Positions 35,860 to 46,374 of a stretch of DNA of 64,000 nucleotides are shown piece after piece. The translations under genes were made by a program, and so were the position numbers. Origin of the DNA: Pseudomonas sp. 8AS. Lineage in GTDB: Bacteria > Pseudomonadota > Gammaproteobacteria > Pseudomonadales > Pseudomonadaceae. The notes under the pieces are model-generated. The model did not search any database. It saw only the letters and a list, made by a program, of their open reading frames with translations, and had not been told where the DNA came from. The stretch spans positions 3,053,666-3,117,665 of the forward strand of contig NZ_LR733406.1 of NCBI RefSeq assembly GCF_902506505.1, written 5' to 3'. Numbering within the stretch: position 1 is the first letter of the stretch; every line of letters begins with the position of its first letter.

Positions 35860-37368
35860 ATGGAAACGCTGAATTTCTTGATGCAGGGCTTCGATGTCGC
35901 CACCCGCCCGACCAACCTGCTGGTGGCGCTGTTCGGCGCCTTCGTCGGCACCGTGGTCGGCCTGCTGCCGGGCCTGGGGCCGATCAACGGCGTGGCGATC
36001 CTGCTGCCGCTGGCCTTCGCCCTCGGCCTGCCGCCGGAGACCGCGCTGATCCTGCTGGCCGCCGTGTACCTGGGCTGCGAATACGGCGGGCGCATCTCGG
36101 CCATCCTGCTCAACGTGCCGGGCGACGCCGCGGCGATCATGACCACCCTCGACGGCTACCCGCTGGCACGCCAGGGCAAGGGGGGCATCGCCCTGTCGCT
36201 GTCGGCCATGAGCTCGTTCATCGGCAGCACCATCGCCACCATAGGCGTCGTATTGTTCGCGCCGATCCTGGCCAACTGGGCGGTGGCCTTCGGCCCGGCC
36301 GAGTACTTCATGCTGATGGTGTTCGCCATCGCCTGCCTGGGCGGCATGGTCGGCGACAAGCCGGTCAAGACCCTGCTCGCCGCGCTGATCGGCCTGGGCC
36401 TGGCCACCGTCGGGGTGGACGCCACCACCGGGGTGTACCGTTTCACCTTCGACAGCATCGGCCTGTCCGACGGCATCCAGTTCGTCATCGTGGTGATCGG
36501 CCTGTTCAGCGTCAGCGAGGTGCTGCTGATGCTCGAACACACCACCAAGGGGCAGAAGGCGGTCAAGGCCAGCGGACGCATGCTGTTCAACGCCCGCGAG
36601 TTCGCCAGTGTCTGGTGGACCACCCTGCGCAGCTCCCTGGCCGGCTTCGTCATCGGCGTGCTGCCGGGGGCCGGGGCGACCATCGCCAGCGCCATCACCT
36701 ACATGAGCGAGAAGCGCCTGGCCGGCAACTCCAGCCGCTTCGGCGACGGCGACCTGCGCGGTGTGGCGGCCCCGGAGGCGGCCAACAACGCCTCGGCCTG
36801 CGGCTCGCTGATCCCCATGCTGACCCTCGGCGTGCCGGGCTCGGGCACCACCGCGGTGATGATCGGCGCCCTGAGCCTGTACAACATCACCCCCGGCCCG
36901 CTGTTGTTCGAGCAGCAGCCGGACGTGGTCTGGGGCCTGATCGCCTCGCTGTTCATCGGCAACATCATCCTGCTGGCGATGAACATCCCGCTGGTCGGCC
37001 TGTTCGCCCGCATGCTCAGCGTGCCGAGCTGGATCCTGGTGCCGGCCATCACCATCGTCAGCCTGGTCGGCGTGTACGCGGTGCACAGCACCACCTTCGA
37101 CCTGGTGCTGATGATCGGTCTCGGCGTGTTCGGCTACCTGCTGCGCAAGATGGACTTCCCGCTGTCGGCGCTGATCCTCGGCTTCGTCCTCGGCGAGCTG
37201 ATGGAGTCCAACCTGCGCCGCGCCCTGTCGATCAGCAACGGCGACCTGGCGATCCTCTGGTCCAGCCCGATCACCGTCGCGCTCTGGGCCCTGGCCCTGC
37301 TGATGCTGGCCCTGCCCGGCCTGCGCTGGCTGCGCAGCCGCCGCAAGCTGCGCGCCGCGCATGCCTAA
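35860..37368 (+). CDS. tctA: Tripartite tricarboxylate transporter large permease TctA
   Basis: 502 residues with about 12 membrane helices. It shows the family segments GLLPGLGPINGVAILLPLAF, YLGCEYGGRISAILLNVPGDAAA and LTLGVPGSGTTAVMIGAL. It transports citrate across the inner membrane with the sodium or proton gradient, coupled to TctC. It is translationally coupled to tctB and overlaps the AbrB-family gene by 8 nt. Confidence 0.97.
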   Translation: METLNFLMQGFDVATRPTNLLVALFGAFVGTVVGLLPGLGPINGVAILLPLAFALGLPPETALILLAAVYLGCEYGGRISAILLNVPGDAAAIMTTLDGYPLARQGKGGIALSLSAMSSFIGSTIATIGVVLFAPILANWAVAFGPAEYFMLMVFAIACLGGMVGDKPVKTLLAALIGLGLATVGVDATTGVYRFTFDSIGLSDGIQFVIVVIGLFSVSEVLLMLEHTTKGQKAVKASGRMLFNAREFASVWWTTLRSSLAGFVIGVLPGAGATIASAITYMSEKRLAGNSSRFGDGDLRGVAAPEAANNASACGSLIPMLTLGVPGSGTTAVMIGALSLYNITPGPLLFEQQPDVVWGLIASLFIGNIILLAMNIPLVGLFARMLSVPSWILVPAITIVSLVGVYAVHSTTFDLVLMIGLGVFGYLLRKMDFPLSALILGFVLGELMESNLRRALSISNGDLAILWSSPITVALWALALLMLALPGLRWLRSRRKLRAAHA

Positions 37369-38383
37369 GGGGTGGCTCACGCCGCTGGCCGGCGCGGCCG
37401 GCGGCGCTTTGGCCAGCCTGATCGGCTGGCCTTTGCCGTGGATGGTCGGCTCCCTGCTGGCGGTGATCCTGCTGCGCTGCCTGGCGGGGCTGGATCTGCG
37501 CGAAGTACCCGGCGCACGCAAGGGCGGGCAGTGGCTGGTCGGCACCGGCATCGGCCTGCACTTCAGCCCGGCGGTACTGGAGCAGGTGCTGGCCCACGGC
37601 GGCCTGCTGCTGGCCGGCGCCCTGCTCACCAGCCTGACCTGCCTGATCGGCATCGGCCTGCTGCGCGCGGCCGGGCACGACCGCGCCACCGCCTTCTTCG
37701 CCAGCATGCCCGGCGGCGCCAGCGAGATGGTCAACCTCGGCCAGCGCAACGGTGCCCAGGCCGGCGAGGTGGCCGCCGCACAGAGCCTGCGCCTGCTGCT
37801 GGTGGTGCTCTGCGTGCCGGCGCTGTTCCAGTTCTGGCTGGGCGCGGCGCCGGCCCTGGCGCCTGGCGAAGGCGCTGTGGATGCACCCTTGCTCGCCCTG
37901 CTGCTGGCCGGCGGCGCCGGCCTGGCCCTGCTCGGCCAGCGCCTGCGCCAACCCAACCCCTGGCTGCTCGGGCCGATCCTGGTCAGTGCACTGGGGGTGA
38001 TTCTGCTTCAGCGCAACCTGAGCCTGCCGGCCGGTACCAGCCAGGTCGGCCAGTGGCTGATCGGCAGCGCCCTGGGCTGCCACTTCAGCCGTGAATTCTT
38101 CCGCCGCGCGCCGCGCTTCGTCGCCCTGGTGCTGCTCGCCACCCTGCTGGCCATGCTTGCCGCCGCCCTGGGCGCCGCGGCGCTGAGCTGGCTGGGCGCG
38201 CTGGATCACCGCGCGCTGCTGCTGGGCATGATGCCCGGCGGCATCGCCGAGCTGAGCCTGACCGCCGAGGCCCTGGCCCTGTCGGTACCGCTGATCACCG
38301 GGCTGCAGGTGCTGCGCCTGCTCTGCGTGCTGTTCCTCGCCGAGCCGCTGTTTCGCCTGTGGCAGCGCCGCCGCCAGACCTGA
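37361..38383 (+). CDS. AbrB-family membrane protein at the end of the tct operon
   Basis: 340 residues with two symmetrical halves of about five helices, each with a similar MPGGASEM / MPGGIAEL motif (PF05145, formerly AmoA-like, AbrB). It overlaps tctA by 8 nt, so it is co-transcribed. E. coli AbrB is a regulator of aidB expression, and other members are named putative ammonia monooxygenase or transporters without proof. A function in tricarboxylate handling is suggested only by location. Confidence 0.85.
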   Translation: MPKGWLTPLAGAAGGALASLIGWPLPWMVGSLLAVILLRCLAGLDLREVPGARKGGQWLVGTGIGLHFSPAVLEQVLAHGGLLLAGALLTSLTCLIGIGLLRAAGHDRATAFFASMPGGASEMVNLGQRNGAQAGEVAAAQSLRLLLVVLCVPALFQFWLGAAPALAPGEGAVDAPLLALLLAGGAGLALLGQRLRQPNPWLLGPILVSALGVILLQRNLSLPAGTSQVGQWLIGSALGCHFSREFFRRAPRFVALVLLATLLAMLAAALGAAALSWLGALDHRALLLGMMPGGIAELSLTAEALALSVPLITGLQVLRLLCVLFLAEPLFRLWQRRRQT

Positions 38384-38409
38384 TCCGGCTTTCCTCGAGC
38401 CACGCTTGG

Positions 38410-38433
38410 CCCGCCCCGTGCGGGTCTTTTTTT
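38410..38433 (+). terminator. Intrinsic terminator of the opdH-tctCBA operon
   Basis: CCCGC and GCGGG pair across a 5-nt loop followed by TCTTTTTTT. It starts 27 nt after the AbrB-family stop. Confidence 0.85.
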
Positions 38434-38534
38434 GCCCGCGCCGTAGGGAACACCCGGCGCACCCCACACAGCCACCGCCCCACCATGCCCGGCTGCTCTA
38501 TCCTTGTGTTTACCGCCTTGGTGGGAGTCTTGCC

Positions 38535-39419
38535 ATGCGCCTGCGTCGCTGTGCCATTGCCCTGCTCTGCGCCACCCTGCTGCTGGGCGCCTGCAGCCGC
38601 CTGGATCTGGCCTATCGCAACCTCGACTGGCTGATCGGCTGGTCGCTGGACGACTACCTGCAGCTCGACGGCGCCCAGCAGGCCTGGCTCAAGCCGCGCC
38701 TGCGCGAGCACCTGGACTGGCACTGCAGCACCCAGCTGCCGGCCTACTCGGCCTGGCTGCAACGCAGCGCGGCCCTGGTCGCCCAGACGCCGCTGCACGC
38801 GCAGCAGTTCCAGGCGCCCTTCGCCGAATTCCGCCAGGCAGTCGACGCCATCACCACGCAGATCACCCCCACCGGCATCGAACTGCTGCGCGGCCTCAGC
38901 CCCCGGCAAGTGGCGGAACTGGACCGGGCACTGAGCGAAGAGAACGAGCAACTGCGCCGGGAATACCTGCAGCCCTCGCTGCAGGAGCAGATCGCCAGCC
39001 GCGCCGAACGCATGGGCGAGCGCCTGCAGCCCTGGTTCGGCGAGCTCAACCGGCAACAGCAGGAGCGTGTCGCGGCCTGGTCGCGGCAACTGGGCGAACA
39101 GAACCGGCTATGGCTGGACAACCGCGTGCACTGGCAGGGGCAATTCCGCGCCCTCCTCGACACCCGCCGCAGCCCCGATTTCGCCCCCCGCCTGCAGCAC
39201 CTGGTGCAGCAGCGCACGGCCTCCTGGACCCCGGCCTACCGCGAGCAGTTCGAGCGCTCGCAAGTGGCCCTGGCCGAGCTGCTCGCCGACCTGTTCAACG
39301 GCGCCGACGCCGGCCAGCGCCAACGCGTGCAGCAACGCCTCGCGGCGCTGCGCCAGGACCTCGACGGCCTGGCCTGCACTACGCCGGCAGAGGCGGCAGT
39401 CGCCAATCGATCGGAGTGA
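38535..39419 (+). CDS. DUF6279-type putative lipoprotein
   Basis: 294 residues from ATG 38535. The signal peptide ends with the lipobox LLGAC, so Cys20 is lipidated. The mature protein begins [25 protein letters not shown], a segment seen in DUF6279 proteins, and is helical with several Gln/Arg-rich heptads. It is likely an outer- or inner-membrane lipoprotein of unknown function. Its last 41 nt overlap the convergent ung. Confidence 0.82.
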   Translation: MRLRRCAIALLCATLLLGACSRLDLAYRNLDWLIGWSLDDYLQLDGAQQAWLKPRLREHLDWHCSTQLPAYSAWLQRSAALVAQTPLHAQQFQAPFAEFRQAVDAITTQITPTGIELLRGLSPRQVAELDRALSEENEQLRREYLQPSLQEQIASRAERMGERLQPWFGELNRQQQERVAAWSRQLGEQNRLWLDNRVHWQGQFRALLDTRRSPDFAPRLQHLVQQRTASWTPAYREQFERSQVALAELLADLFNGADAGQRQRVQQRLAALRQDLDGLACTTPAEAAVANRSE

Positions 39420-40077
39420 GGCCGCACTGCTCCAGGTACTTGTTGGCCCGGCTGAAATGGCCGTTGCCGAGGAAGCCGCGGTAGGCCGACAGCGGCGACG
39501 GGTGCGCCGACTTCAGCACCAGGTGGCGGGTGGTATCGATCAGCTTCTGCTTGCCCTGCGCATGGGCACCCCAAAGCAGGAACACCAGGTGGCCCGGGCG
39601 CGCGTTGACCGCCTCGATCACCTTGTCGGTGAACGGCTGCCAGCCCTTGTCGGCGTGCGAGCCGGCATTGGCCTGCTCCACCGTCAGCGAGGTGTTGAGC
39701 AGCAGCACGCCCTGCTCGGCCCAGCTCTGCAGGCAGCCGTGGGTGGGGATGTCGATGTTCAGGTCGCGCTTCAATTCCTTGAAGATGTTCTGCAGCGAGG
39801 GCGGCGCCGGCACCCCCGGCTGCACCGAGAAGCACAGGCCGTGGGCCTGACCAGGGCCGTGGTAGGGGTCCTGGCCGATGATCACCACCTTGACCCGGTC
39901 CAGCGGCGTGGAATTGAGCGCATTGAAGATCAGCGGTCCCGGCGGGTAGATCACCTTGCCGTTGTTCTTCTCGCTGCGCAGGAATTCACTGAGCTGTGCC
40001 ATGTAGGGCTTGTCGAACTCCTCGCGCAGGGCCTCCTTCCAGCCCGGTTCGAGTTTGATTCGGTCGTCGACGCTCAT
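39379..40077 (-). CDS. ung: Uracil-DNA glycosylase
   Basis: 232 residues. The family-1 signature [18 protein letters not shown] includes catalytic Asp70, and a C-terminal [11 protein letters not shown] includes the second catalytic His. It removes uracil from DNA. The 3' end overlaps the lipoprotein gene on the opposite strand by 41 bp. The 246-bp gap between its start and kdpE contains no gene that I can see. Confidence 0.98.
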   Translation of the reverse strand: MSVDDRIKLEPGWKEALREEFDKPYMAQLSEFLRSEKNNGKVIYPPGPLIFNALNSTPLDRVKVVIIGQDPYHGPGQAHGLCFSVQPGVPAPPSLQNIFKELKRDLNIDIPTHGCLQSWAEQGVLLLNTSLTVEQANAGSHADKGWQPFTDKVIEAVNARPGHLVFLLWGAHAQGKQKLIDTTRHLVLKSAHPSPLSAYRGFLGNGHFSRANKYLEQCGLTPIDWRLPPLPA

Positions 40078-40323
40078 GGCTATTCCTGCACGGCAAAAAA
40101 CGGAAACGGCACGCTAAGGAAGGCACCGGGGCAAGTCAAGGCTGGACGCGGCAGCACAGCACTGATGTGTTCGCGACCCAGGATGCTCAGGAGAAGTTGC
40201 TAGCGACGGGGCTGGCAACCATAGCCCGGGTGTGAACTCGTGCATCTGATCCAGGTGCGCATGTTGCGGGCTGATTGCTGCCGCCCCGGGGGGATGTTCG
40301 AACGGCTAGTATTGCGCTGACTT

Positions 40324-41016
40324 TCAGATAGCCAGCAGACGATAACCAACCCCGGCCTCGGTCACGATAAAGCGCGGCGCGGTCGGATCATCGCCAAGCT
40401 TCTGCCGCAAGTGGCCAACCACCACGCGTAGGTAATGGCTGTCCTCGACATGACTGGGGCCCCAGATATCCTTGAGCAGTTGCTGCTGGGTCACCACCCG
40501 CCCCAGGTGACGGGCAAGCTGGGCCAGTACCGCGTACTCCTTGCGGGTCAGGCTGACCTCGGTACCGTCCAGGCTCACCCGCCGATAGGCGAAATCGACC
40601 TTCAGCCCCCCGCTGCTGACCACCGCCTCCTGCGGTTCACCGTTGCCAGCCTGGCGCAGCAGCACGCGCACCCGGGCGAGGAACTCCTGGATGCCGAAGG
40701 GCTTGCTCACGTAGTCGTTGGCGCCGCCATCCAGGGCCAGTACCTTCTCGCCTTCGCTGGCACGCACCGAAAGCACCAGCACCGGCACCTGCGACCACTC
40801 ACGCAGTTCGCGCAATACCTGCTGACCGTCCATGTCCGGCAGGCCGAGGTCGAGCACCAGCAGGTCCGGCTTGCCCAGCACCGCCTGGGCCAGGCCCTCG
40901 GTGCCATTGCCGGCCTCCAGAACCTTGTAGCCCTGGGCGTTGAGGCTGATGCGCAGGAACTTGCGGATCTGCGCCTCGTCGTCGACCACCAGGATGGTCG
41001 CGGGATGGCCGTTCAT
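40324..41016 (-). CDS. kdpE: Response regulator KdpE
   Basis: 230 residues. Receiver domain with VDDE, phosphoacceptor Asp56 (LLVLDLGLP) and KPF; OmpR-type winged helix with LTRKEYAVLAQLARHLGRVVTQQQLLKD. It activates kdpFABC when K+ is low. It overlaps kdpD by 4 nt (stop/start). Confidence 0.97.
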   Translation of the reverse strand: MNGHPATILVVDDEAQIRKFLRISLNAQGYKVLEAGNGTEGLAQAVLGKPDLLVLDLGLPDMDGQQVLRELREWSQVPVLVLSVRASEGEKVLALDGGANDYVSKPFGIQEFLARVRVLLRQAGNGEPQEAVVSSGGLKVDFAYRRVSLDGTEVSLTRKEYAVLAQLARHLGRVVTQQQLLKDIWGPSHVEDSHYLRVVVGHLRQKLGDDPTAPRFIVTEAGVGYRLLAI

Positions 41017-43667
41017 GCGGGCTCTTCTTCCATCAACGGCTGCGGGTGCAAGGGTAGGTGCAGGGTCAGGGTGGCGCCGCGGCCCTCCAGGCCGTCGCCC
41101 ACCGTGACCCGGCCACCGTGGGCGCCGAGCATGCCCTGGCAGATCGCCAGGCCCAGGCCGGTGCCCTGGCCGCCGCGATCACCACGCGCCGCCGTATAGA
41201 ACATGTCGAAGATCTTTTCCCGCTCGTGCTCGGGAATCCCCGGCCCCTGATCGCTGACGGCAAAGCGCAGCTCGTCGCGATCGGCCTCCACCACCACGCG
41301 CAGGCGCCCCTGGCTCGGCGAGAAGCGCGCGGCATTTTCCAGCACGTTGACTAGGGCCTGCTCGATCAGCGCCGCATGCACATAGAGCAGCGGCAGCTCG
41401 CCGGGAATCAGGATTTCGAGCTGCAAGGCGTCCAGCACCGGACGCAGCCGCTGCACGGCGCTGGCGACTATGTCGGCCGGTGCCACCCAGTCGCGCGCCA
41501 GCTTGAGGCCGCCGTGGCCCAGGCGGGTCATGTCCAGCAGGTTCTGGATATAGCGATCGAGACGCTCGGCCTCGTTGCGGGTACCTTCCAGCAGTTCGCG
41601 CCGATCGGCCTGGGGAATCTGCTCGCCCAGGGTCAGCAGGCTGTCGATCGAGCCGCGCATGGCGGTCAGCGGCGTGCGCAGGTCATGGGACACCGAGGCC
41701 AGCAGCGCGCTGCGCAGCTCCTCGGTCTGCCCGTGCAGGCGCGCCGCTTCCAGGTCTTCGGCCAATTGCGCGCGTGCCAGGGCCTGGGTCAGCGGCTGGC
41801 CGAGGGCGGCGATCAGCCGGCGCTGTTCGGGCGGCAGCGGCGTACCGTCTTTGGGACTGACGCCGAGCAGGGCCAGCGGCCCCTCCTCGCCGGACAGCGG
41901 CCACCACCACCAGCGTCCGCCCGGCAAGGTACCGGTGCCCAGACCGGCCGGCTGGCCATGCAGCCAGGACCAGTCGGCGGCGGCACGTTCCTGTTCGGCC
42001 AGCAGGCGCTGCACGCCGGCCTCGACCTTCCATACGCCGTCCGTGCTGCGCGCCAGCAGGCTGACATCCAGCTCCGGCCACAGGGCGAACTGCTGCATCG
42101 CCGCCGCCAGCACCGCCTGGCGGTCGGTGGCGGCGGTCAGCCTGCGCGACAGCTCCAGCAGCGCCGTGGTTTCCGCCTGGGTCTCGCGCAGGGCCTGCAG
42201 CTGGCGGCGCTGGCGGGTCGCCAGGTTGCCGGTGAGGGCCGCCATCAGCAGGAAGAACAGCAGGGTCAGCACGTCCTCCTGGCGCTCGATGGTCAGGGTC
42301 AGAGTCGGCGGAATGAACAGGAAGTTGTAGGCCAGGAACGACAGCCCGGCACACACCAGGGCCGGAGCCAGGCTACTGCGCACCGCCACCACCAGCACCG
42401 CGGCCAGGAAAATCAGCGAGATATTCGGCAATTCGAGAAACCGCGACAGGCCGAGCGCCACCGCAGCCGCCAGCAGCGTCGCCAGCAACGCCCGCAGATA
42501 ATCGCGCCAGACCAGCGGCCGGCGGGTACGCGGCAGCGGCGGCACCAGGTCGACCTCGGTATCCAGCACGCTGATTTCCAGGCCCAGGCCTTGTCTGAGC
42601 AGGCGCTCAGCCAGGCCCAGGCCGAACCAGCGACGGCGCAGGCGCTGGCGGCTGCGGCCCACCAGAATCAGGCTGGCTCGGCGTTCCCGGGCATGTTCGA
42701 GCAGGGTTCGCGCCACCTCGCTGCCGCGCAGGCCGATCACCTCACCGCCCAGGCGCTCGGCCAGTTGCTGCGCGGCCTGCAGATAGCCCAGGCGCTGCTC
42801 GTTACGTTCCTCGCCGGTGTCCACATGCACCACCGACCAGGGCAAATGGCGGCGTTCGGCGACCCGGCAGGCATGCCGCACCAGCCGTTCGGCCTGGGCA
42901 TCGCCGTCGATGCCGAGCAGCAGGCGGCCACGCACGGTCGGCGCCTCCTGGCCCTGCTGGCGATAGCGCCGGTTGAGGTCGGCGTCGACCCGGGCGGCGG
43001 CGGTCTGCATGGCCAGCTCGCGCAGCGCGGTGAGGTTGGTCTGGCTGAAGAAGGCATCGATGGCCGCACGCGCCTGCTCCGGCACATACACCTTGCCTTC
43101 GCGCAGGCGCTCCAGCAGCTCGCGCGGCGGCAGGTCGATCAGCAGGATCTCGTCGGCCTCCTGCAGCACCCAGTCCGGCAGGGTTTCGCGCACCTGCACG
43201 CCGGTGATGTCGCGCACCTGATCGTTGAGGCTCTCCAGATGCTGGACGTTGACCGTGGTGTAGACGTCGATGCCGGCGGCAAGCAGCTCCTGCACATCCT
43301 GCCAGCGCTTGGCATGGCGGCTGCCCGGCGCATTGCTGTGGGCCAGTTCGTCGACCAGCACCAGCTTGGGCGGCTTGGCCAGGATGCCGTCGAGGTCCAT
43401 CTCGCTCAGCGTCATGCCGCGATAGTCCAGGCGCTGCAACGGCTGCTGCGGCAGGCCGGCGAGCAGCGCTTCGGTCTCCGCGCGGCCGTGGGTCTCGACC
43501 ACGCCGGCGCGCAGGTCGACGCCCTGGCGCAGCTGCGCCTGCGCCGCCTGCAGCATGGCGAAGGTCTTGCCCACGCCGGGTGCCGCACCGAGAAATACTT
43601 TCAGCCGGCCACGGTCCTCGCGAGGCATTTCGGCCAGCAGGGCATCGGCGCGCAGCGTGTCACTCAT
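41013..43667 (-). CDS. kdpD: Potassium-sensing histidine kinase KdpD
   Basis: 884 residues. The N-terminal KdpD domain has a Walker [13 protein letters not shown]; a universal-stress-like domain follows with [20 protein letters not shown]; then four transmembrane helices (DUF4118), a GAF region, HisKA with [11 protein letters not shown] (about residue 660) and HATPase with GTGLGLAI. Membrane-bound sensor of low K+. The start overlaps the kdpC stop (ATGA), so it is coupled to the transporter genes. Confidence 0.97.
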   Translation of the reverse strand: MSDTLRADALLAEMPREDRGRLKVFLGAAPGVGKTFAMLQAAQAQLRQGVDLRAGVVETHGRAETEALLAGLPQQPLQRLDYRGMTLSEMDLDGILAKPPKLVLVDELAHSNAPGSRHAKRWQDVQELLAAGIDVYTTVNVQHLESLNDQVRDITGVQVRETLPDWVLQEADEILLIDLPPRELLERLREGKVYVPEQARAAIDAFFSQTNLTALRELAMQTAAARVDADLNRRYRQQGQEAPTVRGRLLLGIDGDAQAERLVRHACRVAERRHLPWSVVHVDTGEERNEQRLGYLQAAQQLAERLGGEVIGLRGSEVARTLLEHARERRASLILVGRSRQRLRRRWFGLGLAERLLRQGLGLEISVLDTEVDLVPPLPRTRRPLVWRDYLRALLATLLAAAVALGLSRFLELPNISLIFLAAVLVVAVRSSLAPALVCAGLSFLAYNFLFIPPTLTLTIERQEDVLTLLFFLLMAALTGNLATRQRRQLQALRETQAETTALLELSRRLTAATDRQAVLAAAMQQFALWPELDVSLLARSTDGVWKVEAGVQRLLAEQERAAADWSWLHGQPAGLGTGTLPGGRWWWWPLSGEEGPLALLGVSPKDGTPLPPEQRRLIAALGQPLTQALARAQLAEDLEAARLHGQTEELRSALLASVSHDLRTPLTAMRGSIDSLLTLGEQIPQADRRELLEGTRNEAERLDRYIQNLLDMTRLGHGGLKLARDWVAPADIVASAVQRLRPVLDALQLEILIPGELPLLYVHAALIEQALVNVLENAARFSPSQGRLRVVVEADRDELRFAVSDQGPGIPEHEREKIFDMFYTAARGDRGGQGTGLGLAICQGMLGAHGGRVTVGDGLEGRGATLTLHLPLHPQPLMEEEPA

Positions 43668-44239
43668 GGAGTCGTCTCATGGACAGCAATGGCACGATTG
43701 TCGGCCAGTGCCAGGTTCAGCGCCAGCACGTTGACCACCGCCGGGCCGACCACGGGGGCCTCGGTATGCTGCTTGATCAGACGTTCCAGGCGCTCGACCG
43801 GGACACCACGCGCCGCGGCGATGCGCGCGATCTGCCAGCGCGCGGCCGCCGGCGACAGATGCGGGTCGAGGCCGCTGCCGGAGGTGGTAACCAGTTGCAG
43901 CGGCACCGGCGCGGCGCCCTCGCCCGCCAGGCGCGCGGCCTGCGTGGCGATGCGTGCGGCCAGTGCCGGGTTGCTCGGCGCCAGGTTGCTGGCGCCGCTG
44001 GCCACGGTGGCGAAGCCGGCGGCGGACGGGCGCGCCTGGAACCACTGGGCTCCCTCGAAGTTCTGCGCCAGCAGCGTGCTGCCGATCACCTGGCCCTGGG
44101 CGTCGCGCACCAGGCTGCCATTGGCTTGTTCGGGGAAGGCCAGCTGGGCGATGCCGGTGAGCGCCAGCGGGTAGGCCACGCCGGTGATCAGGGTCATCAG
44201 GCCCAGCAGGGCGATGGCCGGGCGAAGTTGTTTGAGCAT
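43664..44239 (-). CDS. kdpC: Potassium-transporting ATPase subunit C
   Basis: 191 residues from ATG 44239 (AGAAACATC upstream, weak site). A single N-terminal transmembrane helix ([23 protein letters not shown]) precedes a periplasmic domain with [17 protein letters not shown] and [11 protein letters not shown], all KdpC hallmarks. It stabilises the KdpFABC complex. It lies 56 nt after kdpB with a hairpin in between. Confidence 0.97.
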   Translation of the reverse strand: MLKQLRPAIALLGLMTLITGVAYPLALTGIAQLAFPEQANGSLVRDAQGQVIGSTLLAQNFEGAQWFQARPSAAGFATVASGASNLAPSNPALAARIATQAARLAGEGAAPVPLQLVTTSGSGLDPHLSPAAARWQIARIAAARGVPVERLERLIKQHTEAPVVGPAVVNVLALNLALADNRAIAVHETTP

Positions 44240-44263
44240 GATGTTTCTCCAGATTCGTTGACG

Positions 44264-44288
44264 CCCCCTCTCCCGCTGGAAGAGGGGG
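44264..44288. repeat. Intercistronic hairpin between kdpB and kdpC
   Basis: CCCCCTCT and AGAGGGGG pair perfectly over 8 bp. It lies between the kdpB stop and kdpC start and could tune subunit ratios; no T-run follows. Confidence 0.5.
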
Positions 44289-44295
44289 ACAAGCC

Positions 44296-46365
44296 TCACA
44301 CCAGCCCCAGGGTCACCAGCAGCAGGTCGATCGCCTTGATCCCGGCGAAGGGCGCGAGGATGCCGCCCAGGCCGTAGATCAGCAGGTTGCGCCGCAGCAG
44401 GCTGGCCGCGTCCAGGGCCTTGACCCGCACCCCGCGCAGGGCCAGGGGGATAAGCGCGACGATGATCAGCGCGTTGAACACGATGGCCGAGAGAATGGCG
44501 CTCTGCGGGCTGTGCAGTTGCATCAGGTTGAGCGCGCCGAGCTGCGGGTAGATGCCGGCGAACAGCGCTGGGAGGATGGCGAAGTACTTGGCCACGTCGT
44601 TGGCCACCGAGAAGGTGGTCAGCGCGCCGCGGGTCACCAAGAGCTCCTTGCCCACCTGCACCACGTCCAGCAGCTTGGTCGGGTCCGAGTCCAGGTCTAC
44701 CAGGTTGGCGGCCTCGCGGGCGGCCTGGGTGCCGTCGTTCATCGCCAGGCCGACGTCGGCCTGGGCCAGCGCCGGGGCGTCGTTGGCGCCGTCGCCACAC
44801 ATGGCGACCATCTTGCCTTCGCCCTGCTCGGCGCGGATGCGCGCCAGCTTCTTCTCCGGCGTGGCCTCGGCGATGATGTCGTCGACCCCGGCCTCGGCGG
44901 CAATGGCGGCGGCGGTCAGCGGGTTGTCGCCGGTCACCATCACAGTGCGGATGCCCAGGCTGCGCAGCTCGGCGAAGCGCTCGCGGATGCCCGGCTTGAC
45001 CACGTCCTTGAGGTGGATGGCGCCGAGCAGCTGGCCATCGCCGGCCACCAGCAGCGGGGTGCCGCCGCTCTGGGCGATCTTCTCCACCTCGCGCGCCAGC
45101 GCTGCCGGCACGGCGTCGCGCGCCATGCCCAGGTACAGCAGCACGGCGTCCACCGCGCCCTTGCGGTAGCTGTGGCCGTTCCAGTCGACGCCGGACAGGC
45201 GGGTCTCGGCGCTGAAGGCGATGGCCTTGACCTCGCTGCGCGACGGCTCCTGCATCGGGCTCAGCGCCCGCAGGTATTCGACGATGGACTTGCCTTCCGG
45301 CGTGTCGTCGGCCAGCGAGGCCAGCAGCGCCGCCTCGGACAACTCCTTGCCGCTCACCCCCGGGGCCTTGATCACCGCGCTGCAGCGGCGGTTGCCGAAG
45401 GTAATGGTGCCGGTCTTGTCGAGCAGCAGCACATGCACGTCCCCCGCCGCTTCCACGGCACGGCCGGATTTGGCGATCACGTTGAGGCGCACCAGGCGGT
45501 CCATGCCGGCGATGCCGATGGCCGACAGCAACCCGCCTATGGTGGTCGGGATCAGGGTCACCAGCAGCGCGGCCAGGTAAACCAGCGGCAGGTCGCCGCC
45601 GGCGTAGCGGGCGAACGGCTGCAGGGTGGCCACCACCAGCAGGAAGATCAGGGAGAGGCCGATCAGCAGGATATCCAGCGCCACCTCGTTGGGCGTCTTC
45701 TGCCGCTTGGCGCCTTCGACCAGGGCGATCATGCGGTCCAGGGTCGACTCGCCCGGGTTGGCGGTGATCCGCACCAGCAGCCAGTCGGAGACCACCCGGG
45801 TGTTGCCGGTCACCGCCGAGCGGTCGCCGCCGGACTCGCGGATCACCGGGGCCGATTCTCCGGTGATGGCCGCCTCGTTGACCGCGGCGATGCCTTCGAT
45901 CACCTCGCCGTCGCCGGGGATCAGCTCGCCGGCCTCGACGCGCACGATGTCGCCACGGCGCAGGCTGCTGGCCAGTACGGTTTCGAACTGCGGGCCCCTC
46001 TGCCGGCGCGCATTGAGCCCCTGGGTGCCGGCCTTGAGGCTGTCGGCGCGGGCCTTGCCGCGGCCCTCGGCCAGGGCCTCGGCGAAGTTGGCGAACAGCA
46101 CGGTGAACCACAGCCACAGGGCGATCTGCACGGCCAGGCCGGTGCTGACCCCTTGCGCCGGAACGAAGCACAGCAGCGTGGTGAGGATGGCGGTGATCTC
46201 CACCACCAGCATCACCGGCGAACGCAGCAGCTGGTGCGGGTCGAGCTTGACGAACGCCTGGCGCAGTGCGGGTTTCCACAGCACGGCGAAGGAGGTTTTC
46301 GGCTGTTGCTTGTGCTTGGCGCTTTTCAGCACCTTGCTCTCGGGTTGAGTGCGGGCATTCATCAT
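44296..46365 (-). CDS. kdpB: Potassium-transporting P-type ATPase subunit B
   Basis: 689 residues. A P-type ATPase with phosphorylated DKTGT (about residue 315), TGES and [16 protein letters not shown]. It hydrolyses ATP to energise K+ uptake through KdpA. The first codons are two adjacent ATGs; either may start. The gene begins 9 nt after kdpA. Confidence 0.98.
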   Translation of the reverse strand: MMNARTQPESKVLKSAKHKQQPKTSFAVLWKPALRQAFVKLDPHQLLRSPVMLVVEITAILTTLLCFVPAQGVSTGLAVQIALWLWFTVLFANFAEALAEGRGKARADSLKAGTQGLNARRQRGPQFETVLASSLRRGDIVRVEAGELIPGDGEVIEGIAAVNEAAITGESAPVIRESGGDRSAVTGNTRVVSDWLLVRITANPGESTLDRMIALVEGAKRQKTPNEVALDILLIGLSLIFLLVVATLQPFARYAGGDLPLVYLAALLVTLIPTTIGGLLSAIGIAGMDRLVRLNVIAKSGRAVEAAGDVHVLLLDKTGTITFGNRRCSAVIKAPGVSGKELSEAALLASLADDTPEGKSIVEYLRALSPMQEPSRSEVKAIAFSAETRLSGVDWNGHSYRKGAVDAVLLYLGMARDAVPAALAREVEKIAQSGGTPLLVAGDGQLLGAIHLKDVVKPGIRERFAELRSLGIRTVMVTGDNPLTAAAIAAEAGVDDIIAEATPEKKLARIRAEQGEGKMVAMCGDGANDAPALAQADVGLAMNDGTQAAREAANLVDLDSDPTKLLDVVQVGKELLVTRGALTTFSVANDVAKYFAILPALFAGIYPQLGALNLMQLHSPQSAILSAIVFNALIIVALIPLALRGVRVKALDAASLLRRNLLIYGLGGILAPFAGIKAIDLLLVTLGLV

Positions 46366-46374
46366 GATTCTCCC

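Noticed and set aside
40078..40323. A small gene between ung and kdpE
   Set aside because: No frame with a ribosome site; the stretch shows nothing that I can support.
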